A stretch of DNA of 47,566 nucleotides from Lentimicrobiaceae bacterium (GTDB lineage Bacteria > Bacteroidota > Bacteroidia > Bacteroidales > JALOCA01), in the NCBI GenBank assembly GCA_023227965.1, contig JALOCA010000027.1:1-47566 (forward strand), given 5' to 3'. Position numbers and translations under genes: made by a program. Positions 16,349 through 24,385 of this stretch are shown here, piece by piece (the first letter of the stretch is position 1; each line of letters begins with the position of its first letter). Under the pieces are notes generated by a model. It searched no databases. It saw nothing but the letters and a program-made list of their open reading frames with translations, and was not told the DNA's origin.

Positions 16349-17374
16349 ATGATTGAAATAAGGGAACATATTAATACTGATTTATGGAATAAATTTTTAG
16401 AAAGCCACTCTTTTGCAAATCCATTTCAATCAAATTCACTTTATAATTTTTATTTGGATTTGCATGGACATCATCCACTTTCATTATTTGCGGTTGATAA
16501 GAATGGAGAAATTGTTGGTTGTTTAATTGCAGTAATTCTTTATGAAAATAAAAGACTTACAAAAAAGCTTACTTCAAGGGTAATTTTATCTGGAGGTCCA
16601 TTAATTTCTTCTAACGAAAATAATAAAATAATACTTGATTTACTGATCAAAAGCCTTATTAAAAAAGTTTCAAAATCAACTATATATATAGAAATCCGTA
16701 ATTTTTTTGAATGGGAACCTAATTTGCTATCGGTTTTTAAAAAAAACAAGTTTGATTTTGAAGATCATTTAAATTTTATTGTTCCGTTAGAAAATATTTT
16801 ACCTTCAAAAAAATTTAGCAGCAGTAAGCAAAGACAAATAAAAAAGGGTTTATCAAATGGTGCTGAAATAGTTAAAGCCTCAACAATAGCTGAAATATTT
16901 GAATTCTATAAAATATTATCAGATTTATATAATAATAAAGCAAAAAAACCTTTAGCTCCATGGTTATTTTTTAAAAATTTCTTTGAATTTAATTGCACTA
17001 AAAATGAAGGCATTTACTTGCTGGTTAAGTACAAAGCTAAAATAATCGGTGGAATTATGTGTATTTTATATAACAATAAAACAGTTTATGAATGGTATGT
17101 CTGTGGATTAGATTTGGATTATAAACAATGTTATCCAAGTGTTTTAGCCACCTGGTCAGCAATAGATTACGCTCATAATAATGATTATAAATACTTTGAT
17201 TTTATGGGTGCCGGTTCTCCAAATACTGAATATGGCGTTCGTAATTTCAAAGAAAAATTTGGAGGTTATAAAGTTAATTATGGTAGATTTATATTAATTA
17301 ACAAACCAATATTATATTTTTTAGGTAAATTGGGACTAAAACTTTTTTCATTAATCAGGTTAATTCTGAAATAA
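16349..17374 (+). CDS. FemAB-like/GNAT-fold acyltransferase
   Basis: The protein is 341 aa with the double-GNAT architecture of the FemAB/Acetyltransf_6 group. The C-terminal block YFDFMGAGSPNTEYGVRNFK followed by EKFGG is characteristic. The middle contains KQRQIKKGLSNGAEIVKAST, the basic linker common in this family. Known relatives add amino acids to peptidoglycan precursors or are associated with exosortase-type exopolysaccharide loci (FemAB-XrtA/PEP-CTERM type). Here it likely attaches an acyl or aminoacyl group to a polysaccharide sugar. It is the last gene of the continuous plus-strand cluster. Its stop codon sits inside a perfect 12-bp inverted repeat (17351-17383). Confidence 0.85.
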   Translation: MIEIREHINTDLWNKFLESHSFANPFQSNSLYNFYLDLHGHHPLSLFAVDKNGEIVGCLIAVILYENKRLTKKLTSRVILSGGPLISSNENNKIILDLLIKSLIKKVSKSTIYIEIRNFFEWEPNLLSVFKKNKFDFEDHLNFIVPLENILPSKKFSSSKQRQIKKGLSNGAEIVKASTIAEIFEFYKILSDLYNNKAKKPLAPWLFFKNFFEFNCTKNEGIYLLVKYKAKIIGGIMCILYNNKTVYEWYVCGLDLDYKQCYPSVLATWSAIDYAHNNDYKYFDFMGAGSPNTEYGVRNFKEKFGGYKVNYGRFILINKPILYFLGKLGLKLFSLIRLILK

Positions 17375-17383
17375 CCTGATTAA
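17351..17383 (+). terminator. 12-bp inverted repeat at the end of the polysaccharide cluster
   Basis: TTAATCAGGTTA (17351-17362) and TAACCTGATTAA (17372-17383) form a perfect 12-bp stem around a 9-nt loop. The stop codon of the FemAB-like gene is inside it. There is no T-run downstream, so it is not a classical intrinsic terminator. It may stabilise the 3' end of the mRNA, act as a weak terminator or mark the insertion point of the adjacent IS element. Confidence 0.5.
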
Positions 17384-17425
17384 TGAATGATCCCGGAGCA
17401 AGCCCCGAGGTATCTTAAAGAAAGA

Positions 17426-17866
17426 TCACCACAAACTAAGCTGTTGAGTATGCAATTGATTGTATCTCTTGCCTTGATTCTCAACATACTTCTTTATAAC
17501 TTCCGTGTTGCCATATTGACCAACCGTATTCGCATAGTATTCACTTGTCCAGAAACTGCCACCCCACAATGCTTTCTTCACTTCTGGAAATCTGTGAAAA
17601 ATCTCTCGGGCTGTGATGCTTTTTATGATCCTTATAATCTGTCCTACAGACATCGTCGGTACCCCCTGAACCAAAAAATGAATTTGGTCTTCATCTGTGC
17701 CGATCTCTACAAACTCTATTTCAAAACGATCGCCAATCTCTAGGCTGATCTCTTTAATCGCCTCACCAATCGGGCCACTTATCACCTCCCGTCTATATTT
17801 CACCGGAAAAACCAAATGATACAGAAGAAGTGTTTTGTTATGTCGTTTGTAGATATGTTCATCCAT
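17426..17866 (-). CDS. tnpA: IS200/IS605-family TnpA (Y1 HUH transposase) with a Gln in the HUH motif
   Basis: The protein is 146 aa, typical for IS200 TnpA, starting at the ATG at 17866 (MDEHIYKRHNK). The catalytic Tyr and its Gln partner are in place (KKYVENQG, Y127 and Q131), as are ITAREIF and LWGGSFWTSEYY. The metal-binding HUH motif, normally H-hydrophobic-H after GTDxD, reads Q61-I-H63 (codon CAA at 17684-17686). Losing the first His would be expected to weaken Mg binding and single-strand cleavage. The reading frame is otherwise intact, so this is either a recent inactivating change or a tolerated variant. Confidence 0.9.
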   Translation of the reverse strand: MDEHIYKRHNKTLLLYHLVFPVKYRREVISGPIGEAIKEISLEIGDRFEIEFVEIGTDEDQIHFLVQGVPTMSVGQIIRIIKSITAREIFHRFPEVKKALWGGSFWTSEYYANTVGQYGNTEVIKKYVENQGKRYNQLHTQQLSLW

Positions 17867-17877
17867 TCAGCAAATTT

Positions 17878-17912
17878 ACGCTTTTCAAGCGTATCGAAAA
17901 CCTTAGGTTTTC
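17878..17912. repeat. Two adjacent hairpins at the upstream end of the IS200-type element
   Basis: ACGCTT (17878-17883) pairs with AAGCGT (17887-17892) across a 3-nt loop. A second palindrome, GAAAACCTTAGGTTTTC, occupies 17896-17912 (7-bp stem, 3-nt loop). They sit just upstream of tnpA. IS200/IS605 transposases recognise subterminal hairpins like these as single-stranded DNA. Confidence 0.6.
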
Positions 17913-17947
17913 AAACTATCCTTTTTTACCCAGGTGCAAGCCCCGAG

Positions 17948-18183
17948 AAATTCTATTGATTAAAATCCAAATCTATTGTACTTTGATTGCCAACCTGCTT
18001 ATGACTGTCATACAAAAGATGCTGAAAAGAAGCTGGGCGTTTTCAAACCTCATTAGTTTCTGCAAAATACACCTGCTTAATTATATTCACTTGCTAAACT
18101 TTTTGGAGAATCCGGATAAAGATTGGCAGAAAACCATCTATAGAGAGAGGCAAATCTCTCTTTTTAATGGGGCTTGCTTTTGA
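17948..18183 (+). pseudogene. C-terminal relic of an IS4-type transposase
   Basis: After the IS200 element the plus strand reads, in one open frame, IKIQIYCTLIANLLMTVIQK, then SWAFSNLISFCKIHLLNYIH and FLENPDKDWQ, ending at TGA 18181-18183. I recognise this as the C-terminal end of Bacteroidota IS4-family transposases (IQIWCxLIANLLxTVI followed by xxFSNxxSxxRxxLxNYI). The catalytic core and N-terminus are absent, as is any start. The fragment begins where the IS200-type element ends, so the elements were nested or the region was rearranged. Confidence 0.7.
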
Positions 18184-18287
18184 AAATCAGGAAAAATAAC
18201 GGAAATAAGTATTGAAAATCACGTCGACATATTAAACTAAAATATTTTTGTATTGTTACCGGGCAATAGTGATTTCCTTTAATTTTT

Positions 18288-18318
18288 TTTGGAAATAATG
18301 TTATTTTATTTAATTTTG
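18288..18318 (+). promoter_or_regulatory. Bacteroidota-type promoter for the WecA-like gene
   Basis: TTTG at 18288-18291, a spacer of exactly 19 nt, then TAATTTTG at 18311-18318 match the Bacteroidota -33/-7 consensus (TTTG-N19-TAnnTTTG). Transcription would begin near 18325, about 15 nt before the ATG at 18340. This makes the 18340-21049 pair an independent transcription unit. Confidence 0.75.
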
Positions 18319-18339
18319 CAATCAAATTAATTAAATTGC

Positions 18340-19431
18340 ATGGAGCAATTTTTACTTTTTTTTCATAAGGGAGAATTCAGGATAATTGCAGCATTTATAG
18401 TAGCTTTTGCTGTAACAGCCTGGGCTATTCCAATAGTAATTAGAACAGCTATAAAGAAAAATTTGTTTGCTTATCCTAATGGTCGCACCGTTCATAACAA
18501 AGCGATTCCTACCCTCGGTGGATTGGGTATTTATTCAGGTTTACTCGTTGCAAAATTACTGTGTGTAGATTTTCAAAACATACCTGAATTTCAGTTCCTG
18601 ATTGCTGGTACGATAATTATTTTCATGATTGGCTTAAAAGATGATATTCTTCTCATCTCCTGGCAAAAAAAATTAGTCGGTCAATTAACTGCTGCAATCA
18701 TCATTATTATTCTCGGTAATATGCGCATTACCAATTTTTATGGATTATTGGGTATTCATGAAATACCATATATCGTCAGCGTACTGTTTACTATTTTTGT
18801 TATCATAGTGATTGTAAATTGCCTCAATTTGATTGATGGAATTGATGGATTAGCTGCAGGCTTAGCAATAGTAATTACGGCAACCTTTGGAGCGTTTTTC
18901 CTGATCAACCGGCAGGTAGAATACAGCGTTCAATGTGCTGCACTCATCGGTGCCTTACTTCCCTTTTGGGCATATAATGTATATGGTAATAAGAATAAAA
19001 TATTTATGGGTGATACCGGTTCACTGGTGATCGGTTTTTTTATAGCCATGTTGGTCATCAAGTTTTGCCAGGCCAACCTCGATACCACCATAGCATACCC
19101 TGTTCAATCCGCACCGGCAGTAGCCTTCGGCATCCTGATGATTCCCCTATATGATACCTTACGCGTATTTGTTTCCAGGATGTTAAGTAACGGATCCCCT
19201 TTTAAAGCCGATAAAAACCATATACACCATATCCTGCTTCGTTTGGGGTATTCCCACCTGAAATCTACCATCATACTCGTATTGGTCAGTATCTTTTTTA
19301 TCATTTTATCATTTTTCCTTCAGGATATAGGTATGACGAAACTAATTACGGTACTCATTGTGCTGGGAGCTATTTTCACTACTTATCTGATACATCTGAA
19401 TAATATTATTAAGAAAAAGGAAAAATCATAA
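18340..19431 (+). CDS. WecA-like undecaprenyl-phosphate HexNAc-1-phosphate transferase
   Basis: The protein is 363 aa with about eleven membrane segments. All family motifs are intact: GLKDDILL (D101-D102), NCLNLIDGIDGLAAG (N163, D166, D169), FMGDTGSLVIG (D225) and the C-terminal DKNHIHHILLRLG (HIHH 294-297). The enzyme transfers a HexNAc-1-phosphate from the UDP-sugar to undecaprenyl phosphate, starting O-antigen, enterobacterial-common-antigen-like or exopolysaccharide units. It contrasts with the altered relative at 15261. The next gene starts 4 bp downstream. GC content is a little higher than in the early polysaccharide cluster, suggesting a more native gene. Confidence 0.9.
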   Translation: MEQFLLFFHKGEFRIIAAFIVAFAVTAWAIPIVIRTAIKKNLFAYPNGRTVHNKAIPTLGGLGIYSGLLVAKLLCVDFQNIPEFQFLIAGTIIIFMIGLKDDILLISWQKKLVGQLTAAIIIIILGNMRITNFYGLLGIHEIPYIVSVLFTIFVIIVIVNCLNLIDGIDGLAAGLAIVITATFGAFFLINRQVEYSVQCAALIGALLPFWAYNVYGNKNKIFMGDTGSLVIGFFIAMLVIKFCQANLDTTIAYPVQSAPAVAFGILMIPLYDTLRVFVSRMLSNGSPFKADKNHIHHILLRLGYSHLKSTIILVLVSIFFIILSFFLQDIGMTKLITVLIVLGAIFTTYLIHLNNIIKKKEKS

Positions 19432-19435
19432 AATT

Positions 19436-21049
19436 ATGCGTCCATTTTGTGTCCTTTGGGGGCTTTTTTTATTGTCATTCCCTTTTGTCTCTATCCGGGC
19501 GCAACAATCACTCATTCCTGATACCCGTTATTTCTACGGTGATTATGAACCTTCTGTTTATCAAAAAGAAGCACGTTTTCATACTTCCGTAAAACCCTAT
19601 TCCTTTCCGGAAGTAAACAGGATAGCAAACCAGGATTCTTTAAGGAATTTATACCTTGTAAAAAACAATTTTCACAAAAAAATATACAGAGGCATCTGGA
19701 ACAAAGTCTTTAATGAACCTCTTCTTGGATTAAAGCAAAACGACATCCATATCACCCTTGATCCTTTAATGGATTTTGGCATTGGCAACGATTTTGAAAC
19801 GAATAATAAATCCTGGACCAACACAAGAGGTTTTTTACTTAGAGGTGATATAGGGAAATATGTATCCTTTTATACAGGATTTTACGAGAATCAAGCAGAA
19901 TTTCCTTCTTATGTAGATGATTTTGTGAAGCAGACCTCTGTAGTTCCGGGACAAGGTAAAGTAAAAAACTTCGGCACCAAATCCTACGATTATTCCATGT
20001 CGTTCGGCTATGTCTCTGTAGCACTTCCGCCTTATTTTTCCATTCAGTTTGGACATGGCAAAAACTCTTTTGGCGACGGCTACCGTTCTTTGTTACTGTC
20101 GGACAACTCCTTCAATTATCCCTATCTGAAGCTTACCACCACCTTCTGGCATATCAAATATGTGAACCTATGGGCACAATTTCAGGATTTAAAAACCATG
20201 ACATCTGATAATCTTGGTTATGACAAGAAATATGGTGCATTTCATTATCTTGATTGGAGTGTTTCAAAGCGGCTAACAGTAGGCTTGTTTGAAGCCATCA
20301 TCTGGCAGGCGGCTGACAGTACAGGCTACAGGGGATTTGATGTTAACTATATAAATCCGGCTATTTTTTACCGCCCAACGGAATTCTCATTAGGTTCCCC
20401 CGACAATGCATTGCTGGGCGGAAATATAAGCTATAAAATTGCAAAACATAATATTGCATATGGTCAACTAATACTCGATGAATTTAAAATTTCTCATGTA
20501 CGCTCCGGTGACGGGTGGTGGGGAAACAAGCAGGGTTTTCAATTAGGATGGAAAAGTTTCAACTTATTTGGAATTTCAAATCTACGTTTTCAAACCGAAT
20601 ATAATTACGTAAGACCCTATACCTACTCTTATAAGTCGAGTATCAAAAACTACGGTCATTACAACCAACCACTTGCTCATCCCTACGGCGCAAATTTTAA
20701 AGAATGGGTCACTCTTATTAATTACAGGTACAATAGATATTTTATAGAACTAAAAACCATATATGCAGAATATGGTAAAGATACGGCTGGGTTAAACTTC
20801 GGTAAAGACATTTTCAAGTCGTATGAAACCCGCTTTAGAGAATATGATAATACAGTAGGTCAGGGTCTTAAAACGAATCTGTATTTTGTTGATTTTAATG
20901 CAGGATATTTTGTAAATCCTTCTGCCAACCTGCATTTTTATTTAGGTTATCGCTACCGTAATGAAAAAAACGATGAAGAAAATCAAAAGCTTTCATATTT
21001 TTATGTGGGAATTAGAACTTCTATCGAAAATTTTTATTACGATTTTTAA
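19436..21049 (+). CDS. Wzi/RemB-like outer-membrane beta-barrel protein
   Basis: The protein is 537 aa with an N-terminal signal peptide (hydrophobic residues 5-20, then IRAQQ). The body alternates amphipathic strands rich in aromatic residues and ends in ENFYYDF, the terminal Phe typical of outer-membrane barrels. It resembles the capsule-assembly Wzi family and the Flavobacterium protein RemB, which is linked to gliding. The gene follows a WecA-like gene by 4 bp, so it probably anchors or helps export the polysaccharide at the outer membrane. Its last 285 bp (20766-21050) are repeated almost exactly 1151 bp downstream. It is convergent with the exosortase gene at 21057, leaving only 7 bp between their stops. 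Confidence 0.75.
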   Translation: MRPFCVLWGLFLLSFPFVSIRAQQSLIPDTRYFYGDYEPSVYQKEARFHTSVKPYSFPEVNRIANQDSLRNLYLVKNNFHKKIYRGIWNKVFNEPLLGLKQNDIHITLDPLMDFGIGNDFETNNKSWTNTRGFLLRGDIGKYVSFYTGFYENQAEFPSYVDDFVKQTSVVPGQGKVKNFGTKSYDYSMSFGYVSVALPPYFSIQFGHGKNSFGDGYRSLLLSDNSFNYPYLKLTTTFWHIKYVNLWAQFQDLKTMTSDNLGYDKKYGAFHYLDWSVSKRLTVGLFEAIIWQAADSTGYRGFDVNYINPAIFYRPTEFSLGSPDNALLGGNISYKIAKHNIAYGQLILDEFKISHVRSGDGWWGNKQGFQLGWKSFNLFGISNLRFQTEYNYVRPYTYSYKSSIKNYGHYNQPLAHPYGANFKEWVTLINYRYNRYFIELKTIYAEYGKDTAGLNFGKDIFKSYETRFREYDNTVGQGLKTNLYFVDFNAGYFVNPSANLHFYLGYRYRNEKNDEENQKLSYFYVGIRTSIENFYYDF

Positions 21050-21050
21050 T
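20766..21050 (+). repeat. 285-bp direct repeat, copy A (3' end of the barrel gene)
   Basis: This segment, coding for the last 94 or so residues of the barrel protein plus one base past the stop, recurs at 21917-22201 at an offset of 1151 bp. I count five mismatches by eye: T/C, T/A, G/A, T/C and A/G. Four are synonymous and one changes Gly to Ser. Confidence 0.95.
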
Positions 21051-21056
21051 ATTAAT

Positions 21057-21650
21057 TTAAACTTTTTTGTTTTTATTGGTTTTAAACTTTTCAACCCAAA
21101 GCACCCACATAGAGAAAATCACCACATAGAAAAGGGGGCGAAATATATTATCATGGCTGAAATGCCATATATCCGGGTGATGAAGAGTGATATAGGATAA
21201 TCCGACTATACGAAATATATTGGTAAGATATATCATTATCAACCCGGCAGGGATAAACCATGCTTTATGCTTCCACTGCCCCGGAAATAACAGCATAAGT
21301 AATATCCATTGAAGAAACTGCTTTACCCCGGAACACCCTGCAGTAATAGAAATATATCCATTATTGGTAAAAAACAAAGTGTCATTTGCCGTTTTTATCT
21401 GATAACCTAACAGATGTACATCAACCCATAAACTGGCAAGAAAAAGCTGATGTTTAAAAAAATTAAAAATAGCCGGTGTAATGATTTGTAATCCGAAAAT
21501 CCTGTGATCTAACTTATTTGCCCAAAAACGATATAAAAAATGTATGGTTAAAGTAATAATTATAAAAATAAGTACATCCTTCACTACCAATATTTTTTTA
21601 CTACTTAAATAATCATCAACTTCCTTTTTTATATCATAAAAAATTTTCAT
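21057..21650 (-). CDS. Exosortase/archaeosortase-family membrane protease-transpeptidase
   Basis: The protein is 197 aa from the ATG at 21650, preceded by AAGGAAG at good spacing. A TTG at 21656 would add two residues. About six membrane helices are visible. The three catalytic residues of exosortases are in context: Cys106 in ITAGCSGVKQF, Arg147 in NIFRIVGL and His166 in HFSHDNIFRP. The family is thought to cleave and rejoin C-terminal sorting tails at the cytoplasmic membrane during export, usually beside exopolysaccharide genes. I see no PEP-CTERM-like substrate in this window. The gene is orientated against its neighbours and is bracketed by two copies of the barrel gene's 3' end, so it looks inserted. 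Confidence 0.85.
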   Translation of the reverse strand: MKIFYDIKKEVDDYLSSKKILVVKDVLIFIIITLTIHFLYRFWANKLDHRIFGLQIITPAIFNFFKHQLFLASLWVDVHLLGYQIKTANDTLFFTNNGYISITAGCSGVKQFLQWILLMLLFPGQWKHKAWFIPAGLIMIYLTNIFRIVGLSYITLHHPDIWHFSHDNIFRPLFYVVIFSMWVLWVEKFKTNKNKKV

Positions 21651-21857
21651 AATCAACTTCCTTTTTAAATAACCTTCTACCCTATCTTAATTATACCTAT
21701 TAACCATAGATTATAACCAAGAATTCGGGGATAAAGATACATACTTATTATTTTTCAGATTAAATTTAATATTAAACTCAAGAAATTAAAAGTAATAAGC
21801 GAAAACCATAAATTTAAAACACCCTCCCAAAATTAACCTTTTGAAATAAACTTTATT

Positions 21858-21892
21858 ATTGCCAACTGCTTACAGCGTACCGCCTGCTTATA
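21858..21892. repeat. Degenerate heptamer repeat (ACTGCCT-like)
   Basis: The stretch reads as successive 7-mers ATTGCCA, ACTGCTT, ACAGCGT, ACCGCCT and GCTTATA, about four units around ACTGCCT. It lies just before the truncated barrel-gene copy, in the otherwise plain AT-rich gap upstream of the exosortase gene (21651-21916), where I see nothing else. Confidence 0.5.
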
Positions 21893-21916
21893 AAAACAAA
21901 AATCTGAAATTATTGT

Positions 21917-22200
21917 CAGAATATGGCAAAGATACGGCTGGGTTAAACTTCGGAAAAGACATTTTCAAGTCGTATGAAACCCGCTTTAGAGAATATGATA
22001 ATACAGTAAGTCAGGGTCTTAAAACGAATCTGTATTTTGTTGATTTTAATGCAGGATATTTTGTAAATCCTTCTGCCAACCTGCATTTTTATTTAGGCTA
22101 TCGCTACCGTAATGAAAAAAACGATGAAGAGAATCAAAAGCTTTCATATTTTTATGTGGGAATTAGAACTTCTATCGAAAATTTTTATTACGATTTTTAA
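21917..22200 (+). pseudogene. Truncated duplicate of the barrel gene 3' end (copy B)
   Basis: This is the second copy of the 285-bp repeat. It encodes the C-terminal part of the Wzi/RemB-like protein from about EYGKDTAGLNFGKDI to the final ENFYYDF and the same TAA. It has no signal peptide and no recognisable start of the original gene, although an open frame runs back to about 21859. Mismatches against copy A are mostly at third codon positions, so the copies diverged while both were under coding constraint, or came from two related alleles. The copy must have been cut short later or been introduced as a fragment. Confidence 0.9.
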
Positions 22201-22315
22201 TTTTTCTTTTTCAATAAATTCTGTGCAATATCCTGCAAATCTCCATACTTGCATAAATAAATTTCAAAACAAATAAGGATTTCTTCAAATTTTTCTAAAG
22301 GAAACCATTACTCTG

Positions 22316-23116
22316 CTAAACCTGCAAAATATCTCCCTGGCAGATAGCTTCTGTATTTTTCTCCGTCAAAAATTTCCAAAATCGTTTGGGCATGTGCTGC
22401 ATCTGCAGACGCAAATTCCGGCGTTCCTTTATTGTTACCGAATCGAGGTAACTTAGCCAAAGTTGCTGAAATTGAATTTCATCAGCACTCAAAACTTTTT
22501 TCCCGGCTTTTCCATTTATCGAATTCATTTTACTGTTCTCAAGTTTTATCTGTAATATTTCTTTGGCAGTATGGTAAAATCCATACTTACGTTTCATATC
22601 ATAAATCAGCCAGTTCTGAAGAGGATAACGATTTTTAAAATGATTGAGTACCAATGGCAATACATTATATTTCGGTTCGATAGGTGCAAAAAACATCTCT
22701 CCTTCGATTTCCTGAAAACGTGCAAACATCCTTATTCGTTCTGCTTCACGCGAAACTTTTTTAAAAATCTGATGTGTTTCGAGCACACAATTATCACCAA
22801 AATCACCTGTAACTGAATAAGGTGTGTCTAATATTTTATTAATAAACCTGAAAATTAACATCTCTATTCCTTGCATTTCCGATAAAAAAACACGGTAAAT
22901 AAGTTGACTTTGGTTGTCGGGAAGGTTATCGTTGATTCGATGCCAAATGTTGTTGCACTTTTCTTCATCGGTAAACACATCGTAACGGCTATCCCACAGC
23001 GTTTCCTGATACGATGAAAATGTGCTTATCCTTTCTGGTTCGGTTTTCATTTCACGGACTTCATTTACCAAAGTGAGCAAGCCTTCAAATGTTCCATCAT
23101 AAATAAAAATTGTCAT
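22316..23116 (-). CDS. TIGR03915-type putative DNA-repair protein
   Basis: The protein is 266 aa, starting MTIFIYDGTFEGLLTLV, the standard N-terminus of the TIGR03915/DUF4130 family. Other family marks are FRFINKILDTPY, ERIRMFARFQE and the C-terminal PKRFWKFLTEK. No catalytic chemistry is established for this family. It is almost always encoded next to the radical-SAM partner of the TIGR03916 type, as here, where the partner lies 12 bp upstream on the same strand. Together they are annotated as a DNA modification or repair pair. No signal peptide is seen, so it should be cytoplasmic. Confidence 0.85.
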   Translation of the reverse strand: MTIFIYDGTFEGLLTLVNEVREMKTEPERISTFSSYQETLWDSRYDVFTDEEKCNNIWHRINDNLPDNQSQLIYRVFLSEMQGIEMLIFRFINKILDTPYSVTGDFGDNCVLETHQIFKKVSREAERIRMFARFQEIEGEMFFAPIEPKYNVLPLVLNHFKNRYPLQNWLIYDMKRKYGFYHTAKEILQIKLENSKMNSINGKAGKKVLSADEIQFQQLWLSYLDSVTIKERRNLRLQMQHMPKRFWKFLTEKNTEAICQGDILQV

Positions 23117-23128
23117 AATTGTAATTTA

Positions 23129-24385
23129 TTAATCATTAAATAATTGTAATTGCTTCGGTTTTTGCACACTATTGTTGTTTTCGGCAAGAAGCATCCTACG
23201 CAGATTTTCGGGTTTTATTTCTATTATCGTATTAGACTTCAGTTCGTTGCAAAGAATAAAATATTTTGCTCTTTTAATGACTACTCCCATTTTTTTTAAA
23301 GAAGAGTACCCTACTTTACCAAACCGGCGTGCCGAAACAATCAATTGTGCCGATTTTACACCTATTCCAGGTACACGCAACAGAATTTCATAAGGCGCAC
23401 GGTTAACATCCACAGGAAAAATCTGGGGGTTTCGTAATGCAAAACTCAGTTTGGGGTCAATCTCCAATTCCAAGTTGGAATGCTTTTCGTTTACAATTTC
23501 ATCAACGGTGAAATTATAAAAACGCATGAGCCAGTCAGCCTGATAAAGGCGATGTTCGCGCTGCAAAGGTGGGGATGCAAGCATTGGAAGCCGTTTGTCG
23601 TAGGCATTAACGGGTATAAAACCCGAATAATAAACACGTTTCAGATGATTTTTGCCATAAAGGTTCGATGCCAGGTGCAGGATACGGTCATCGTTGTCGT
23701 CGGTGGCTCCGATTATTAACTGGGTGCTTTGACCTGAAGGAGAAAATCTGGGTGCCGAACGGAATTTTCTGCGCTCTTCCTTGCTTTGGATAATTCCATT
23801 AGAAATATATTCCATCGGCTTAAAAATACCCTGATAATTTTTATCTGGAGCAAGAAGTTTAAGATTATTTTCGGAGGCAATTTCTACATTTACACTCAAC
23901 CTATCAGCATATAATCCAGCAGCTTTTATTATTTCAGGGCTTGCTCCCGGTATGCTTTTCATGTGAATATATCCATAAAAATGCTGAACGGTTCGCAACT
24001 CTTTTATCACTTTTATCATTAAACTCATGGTGAAATCGGCATCGCGAATTACACCCGAACTTAGAAATAGCCCTTCGATATAATTGCGGCGATAAAATTC
24101 AATAGTCAGTTCTACAAGCTCTTTCACGGTAAATGTAGTCCGAGGGATGTCGTTGCTGCGGCGATTCAGGCAATAGACACAATCGTAAATGCAGAAGTTT
24201 GTAAGCATGATTTTGAGCAGTGAAACGCATCTTCCATCTTCGGTAAAGCTATGGCAAATGCCCCAGGCTGTGGAATTTCCTATTCCTTTACCGGGATTGT
24301 CCCTTCGGGTACCACTCGATGCACACGACACGTCGTAGCGTGCTGCTCCTGCCAAAATCTTTAATTTTTCAAACGCACTTTGCAT
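23129..24385 (-). CDS. TIGR03916-type radical-SAM protein, putative DNA modification/repair
   Basis: The protein is 418 aa. The radical-SAM cluster is CIYDCVYC (C65-x3-C69-x2-C72), preceded by the family block SGTRRDNPGKGIGNSTAWGI. A C-terminal helix-hairpin-helix reads LLRVPGIGVKSAQLIVSA, as in DNA-binding repair proteins. It would use S-adenosylmethionine and a 4Fe-4S cluster to generate a radical acting on an unknown DNA-related substrate. The start at 24385 lies inside a 9-bp inverted repeat that also covers a -7-like promoter element (24384-24409), suggesting repression at the transcription start. The partner TIGR03915-type gene follows 12 bp downstream. Confidence 0.9.
   Translation of the reverse strand: MQSAFEKLKILAGAARYDVSCASSGTRRDNPGKGIGNSTAWGICHSFTEDGRCVSLLKIMLTNFCIYDCVYCLNRRSNDIPRTTFTVKELVELTIEFYRRNYIEGLFLSSGVIRDADFTMSLMIKVIKELRTVQHFYGYIHMKSIPGASPEIIKAAGLYADRLSVNVEIASENNLKLLAPDKNYQGIFKPMEYISNGIIQSKEERRKFRSAPRFSPSGQSTQLIIGATDDNDDRILHLASNLYGKNHLKRVYYSGFIPVNAYDKRLPMLASPPLQREHRLYQADWLMRFYNFTVDEIVNEKHSNLELEIDPKLSFALRNPQIFPVDVNRAPYEILLRVPGIGVKSAQLIVSARRFGKVGYSSLKKMGVVIKRAKYFILCNELKSNTIIEIKPENLRRMLLAENNNSVQKPKQLQLFND

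Larger units (their letters stand above)
17398..17947 (-). mobile_element. IS200-type insertion element (approximate bounds)
   Basis: A minus-strand tnpA (17426-17866) is bracketed by a 12-bp direct repeat GCAAGCCCCGAG at 17398-17409 and 17936-17947. On the upstream side of tnpA are two strong hairpins (17878-17892 and 17896-17912), of the kind that mark IS200/IS605 ends. The exact ends cannot be fixed by eye, because IS200-like elements make no target duplication. The direct repeat may therefore be part of the element ends. It lies at the junction between an intact polysaccharide operon and the remains of an IS4-type transposase. Confidence 0.7.
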
